In this document: one piece after another, positions 10,282 through 12,066 of the stretch
How the letters are laid out: each line of letters begins with the position of its first letter
Numbering within the stretch: the stretch's first letter is position 1
DNA from: Verrucomicrobiota bacterium
GTDB lineage: Bacteria; Verrucomicrobiota; Verrucomicrobiia; Verrucomicrobiales; DEV007
Direction: 5' to 3'
Assembly (NCBI GenBank): GCA_027618625.1
Contig: JAQCER010000032.1
Location: forward strand, 1-12,066
DNA length: 12,066 nucleotides
Program-made: the position numbers and the translations under genes
The notes under the pieces: model-generated
Databases searched by the model: none
Seen by the model: only the letters and a program-made list of their open reading frames with translations
Told to the model about the DNA's origin: nothing

Positions 10282-10827
10282 ATGTCGATAGCCACCAAAC
10301 GAGGGGACGCTGGTTCCACTGACTTAATGTATGGTCGCCGCGTGTCGAAATCCGATCCCCGGGTCGGAACCTACGGTGCTGTCGACGAACTCAACGCCGC
10401 CATCGGAGTCGCCAGAGCGCACTGTAGCAATCCGGACATCCTGGCGATCGTCGAAGCAGTGCAGAACAGCCTCATCATCGTAATGGGGGAAATGGCCACC
10501 CACGAAGACGATCGCGAACGCTACGCCAAGGACGGGTTCAAATTCGTCGAAGCGTCCGCTGTCGATATCCTCACCGCGCACGTCGACCGGATTGAAAGCG
10601 ATCTCAACATTCGGTTTAAAGGCTGGGCAATCCCTGGCAAAGACACCACACCCTGTTCCGCATTCCTGGATGTCGCCCGCACCATCTGCCGCAGAGCAGA
10701 ACGCGAAGCCGTCTACTTCCGCGAAAATGGCGGTGCACTTTCCGAAGTGATCATTCAGTATCTCAATCGTCTCTCGGATCTTCTCTGGTTGCTTGCACGT
10801 TGGGAAGACGTTGAAACGAAGAATTGA
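10282..10827 (+). CDS. Cob(I)alamin adenosyltransferase, PduO/MMAB type
   Basis: This enzyme moves the 5'-deoxyadenosyl group of ATP onto Co(I) corrinoid, making adenosylcobalamin, the cofactor of enzymes such as methylmalonyl-CoA mutase. It is cytosolic and trimeric in known relatives. The 181-residue protein has the usual PduO-type length and motifs: the ATP-binding N-terminus (TKRGDAGSTDLMYGRRVSK), YGAVDELNAAIG with D35, VARTICRRAER with R133, R137 and E140, and YLNRLSDLLWLLAR with N162. The ATP-site start reads TKRGD where many relatives have TRTGD. Where Lactobacillus reuteri PduO has Phe112, which displaces the lower ligand of cobalamin, this protein has W115, and the loop after it (IPGKDTTPCSAF) is about two residues longer. 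The ATG at 10282 fits the family start and has no Shine-Dalgarno. No cobalamin genes lie next to it, so its partner pathway is not shown here. I leave the symbol empty because this is not a pdu operon. Confidence 0.93.
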   Translation: MSIATKRGDAGSTDLMYGRRVSKSDPRVGTYGAVDELNAAIGVARAHCSNPDILAIVEAVQNSLIIVMGEMATHEDDRERYAKDGFKFVEASAVDILTAHVDRIESDLNIRFKGWAIPGKDTTPCSAFLDVARTICRRAEREAVYFRENGGALSEVIIQYLNRLSDLLWLLARWEDVETKN

Positions 10828-11010
10828 GGAGGCGGAATGGAATGGGGAAGCTGACGAGGAGAGATACAGCGCCCCTACGGCGGATAGGCTGAGATTCAGC
10901 GATTCGTTCTTTCCTGAAAACGAGGGACTTCCCGAGATCTGCTGATTTTTAGACAACAGGTGGCAGAAGAGGCGCTATTTTGCTGAAGGGCTAGACCGCC
11001 CGAAAGTTCC
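10828..11010 (+). other. Gap between adenosyltransferase and sigma factor genes
   Basis: This 183-base stretch has no convincing gene and no clear terminator for the adenosyltransferase. A strong Shine-Dalgarno-like GAGGAGG (10826-10832) overlaps the upstream stop codon and precedes a tiny reading frame at 10842-10892 (16 codons, MGKLTRRDTAPLRRIG), which I do not call a gene. A promoter for the sigma factor should lie in the later part: TAGACA near 10952 and TATTTT near 10978 resemble -35 and -10 boxes, but the 20-base spacing is too long for a firm call. Confidence 0.4.
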
Positions 11011-11550
11011 ATGCCGTCCGCAAAAATGAAAGAAAACGCCGTATGGAAAGACTGGTTGGCCCGCAATGGCAACCGGCTCTTTTTGTTCGCCCGGCAGCAG
11101 ACGCGATCTGAGGCCGATGCGCACGATGTGTTTCAGGATGCCTGCCTGCGATTGTGGAAGTCTGGCATCACGGACACTGACAGTGAGGGCAAGGAGGAGC
11201 CTTCGCTGGCGGCGGCGTTTACGCAGATCCGTCGGTCTGCGATTGATCAGGCACGCAAGAACATTCGGCGGGCAAACCGTGAGCAGCGTGCGATCGATTT
11301 TGGCGAGGCGGAGACTTTCACCATGTTTGAAGACTCGACGGAAGGTGACGAGCGTGCTCAGGAATTGGAGCGCGCCATCGCCGGACTGCCGGACTATTAC
11401 CGCGAAGTCGTCATGCTGAAAATCTGGGGCGACCTTACCTTTGATCAGATCGCCGAAACTTTGGACATCCCGATGAACACGGCAGCCTCACGCTACCGCT
11501 ACGCTTTACAAAAACTAAGACGTTCACTCAATCCTGCTAAACTGTCATGA
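11011..11550 (+). CDS. ECF-type RNA polymerase sigma factor
   Basis: Extracytoplasmic-function sigma factors direct RNA polymerase to a small regulon in response to a signal, and are usually held by an anti-sigma factor. The 179-residue protein has region 2 at about residues 18-95 (RLFLFARQQTRSEADAHDVFQDACLRLW for core binding, then FTQIRRSAIDQARKNIRRANR for -10 recognition and melting). A variable acidic linker rich in Asp and Glu follows (96-117). Region 4 is at about 118-172, with IAGLPDYYREVVMLKIWGDL and the helix-turn-helix LTFDQIAETLDIPMNTAASRYRYALQKLRR. There is no region 1.1 or 3, as expected for the group. The start at ATG 11011 is chosen for length; ATG 11026 (MKENAVWKDW) would also keep both domains. 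The stop codon overlaps the next ATG in ATGA, which points to translational coupling with the putative anti-sigma gene. The exact ECF group cannot be settled by eye. Confidence 0.9.
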   Translation: MPSAKMKENAVWKDWLARNGNRLFLFARQQTRSEADAHDVFQDACLRLWKSGITDTDSEGKEEPSLAAAFTQIRRSAIDQARKNIRRANREQRAIDFGEAETFTMFEDSTEGDERAQELERAIAGLPDYYREVVMLKIWGDLTFDQIAETLDIPMNTAASRYRYALQKLRRSLNPAKLS

Positions 11551-12066
11551 ACGAGAACGAAGAACTCGAATTGTTGGATCTTGAGGCCGAGCTTGCCGCG
11601 CTGCGACCAGTGGCGGTGGATGCCGGACTCCTTGCAAGTGTTGAACGCGAACTCGCTTGCAGCGTGCTCAGCATCGATTCCCGTCGCCGTAACCATAGTA
11701 AGCGCCGTGTGGTGCAGGGATTCTTCTCGCGCTATGGCCAGGTGGCAGCAGCAGCGTTGCTCGTGCTGAGTTCGGCTCTGCTGTTTCTGGTGAGTAGAAA
11801 TGGCGGCGGACAATCTTCAGGTTTGGCGAGGTCGGTCGTTGCTGATCCAACTTCAGTGGTCTCCGGCGAAGGATTTCAGCGTGTAGGCGAAACCTCCACC
11901 GTGTCGTCCCCCAGAGATGGCGGCTTGATCATCAAAGAAGGTCGGCCGTTTCAGCTGCTGGAGTATGACGTTCAAGAAGAGCAGCAGTGGAAAAATTCCA
12001 CTGATGGAACCGATGTGAAGATCAGGCGCCCGCAAAAGGAGCAGATGCCGATCCCCCTGCGAGTCT
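11547..12066 (+). CDS. Putative membrane-anchored anti-sigma partner (3' end cut by window)
   Basis: The gene starts at ATG 11547 inside the stop codon of the sigma factor gene (ATGA overlap) and is open to the right edge, giving 173 residues so far. The N-terminal 50 or so residues are charged and helical in character (ENEELELLDLEAELAALRP, then DAGLLASVERELA). A basic stretch (RRRNHSKRR, 46-54) comes next, then one hydrophobic segment at about 66-82 (VAAAALLVLSSALLFLV), then a polar region rich in Gly, Ser, Glu and Gln. The positive charges before the membrane segment predict a cytoplasmic N-terminus and a periplasmic C-terminal part. This is the layout of many anti-sigma factors, but the zinc-binding HxxxCxxC motif is absent, and the only cysteine seen is C38. 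I recall similar coupled proteins after sigma factors in Verrucomicrobiota, described only as hypothetical. The anti-sigma role is inferred from position and topology, not from a recognised domain. Confidence 0.6.
   Translation, partial: MNENEELELLDLEAELAALRPVAVDAGLLASVERELACSVLSIDSRRRNHSKRRVVQGFFSRYGQVAAAALLVLSSALLFLVSRNGGGQSSGLARSVVADPTSVVSGEGFQRVGETSTVSSPRDGGLIIKEGRPFQLLEYDVQEEQQWKNSTDGTDVKIRRPQKEQMPIPLRV

Overview
The window is the ribosomal-protein and RNA polymerase (rplAJL-rpoBC) region of a free-living-type bacterium, followed by three accessory genes. GC content is moderate, at a bit over 50% by eye. I infer the phylum Verrucomicrobiota, with moderate confidence. The grounds are the style of the sigma factor/membrane-protein pair at the right end, the weak Shine-Dalgarno signals, and the E. 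coli-like insertions in beta and beta-prime. No rRNA gene is available to confirm this.

Layout, all genes on the + strand: the 3' part of rplA (L1, cut by the left edge); rplJ (L10) only 22 bp later; a 144-bp gap; rplL (L7/L12); a strong perfect hairpin inside a 462-bp gap; rpoB (1278 aa); rpoC (1379 aa, 47 bp after rpoB); a clear rho-independent terminator; a PduO-type cob(I)alamin adenosyltransferase; a 183-bp gap; an ECF-type sigma factor; and, overlapping its stop codon by 4 bp (ATGA), a membrane-anchored protein cut by the right edge.

The first five genes supply the ribosomal L1 stalk, the L10-L12 stalk and the two catalytic subunits of RNA polymerase. The hairpin after rplL probably lets only part of the transcription run on into rpoBC, or ends the ribosomal transcript so that rpoBC uses its own promoter in the long leader. 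The terminator after rpoC closes this unit. The adenosyltransferase makes adenosylcobalamin and looks independent of its neighbours. The last two genes look like an ECF sigma factor with a translationally coupled inner-membrane partner. That partner has the layout of an anti-sigma factor but lacks the usual zinc-binding motif in the part visible.

Most of the window is conserved housekeeping sequence. I did not find a dramatic new system. The points most worth a second look are the sigma/membrane-protein pair, the rplL-rpoB leader, the lack of room for a standard L10 leader, the weak Shine-Dalgarno signals before all annotated starts, and an active-site substitution in the adenosyltransferase. 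No tRNA, rRNA, CRISPR array, insertion sequence or phage element was seen.
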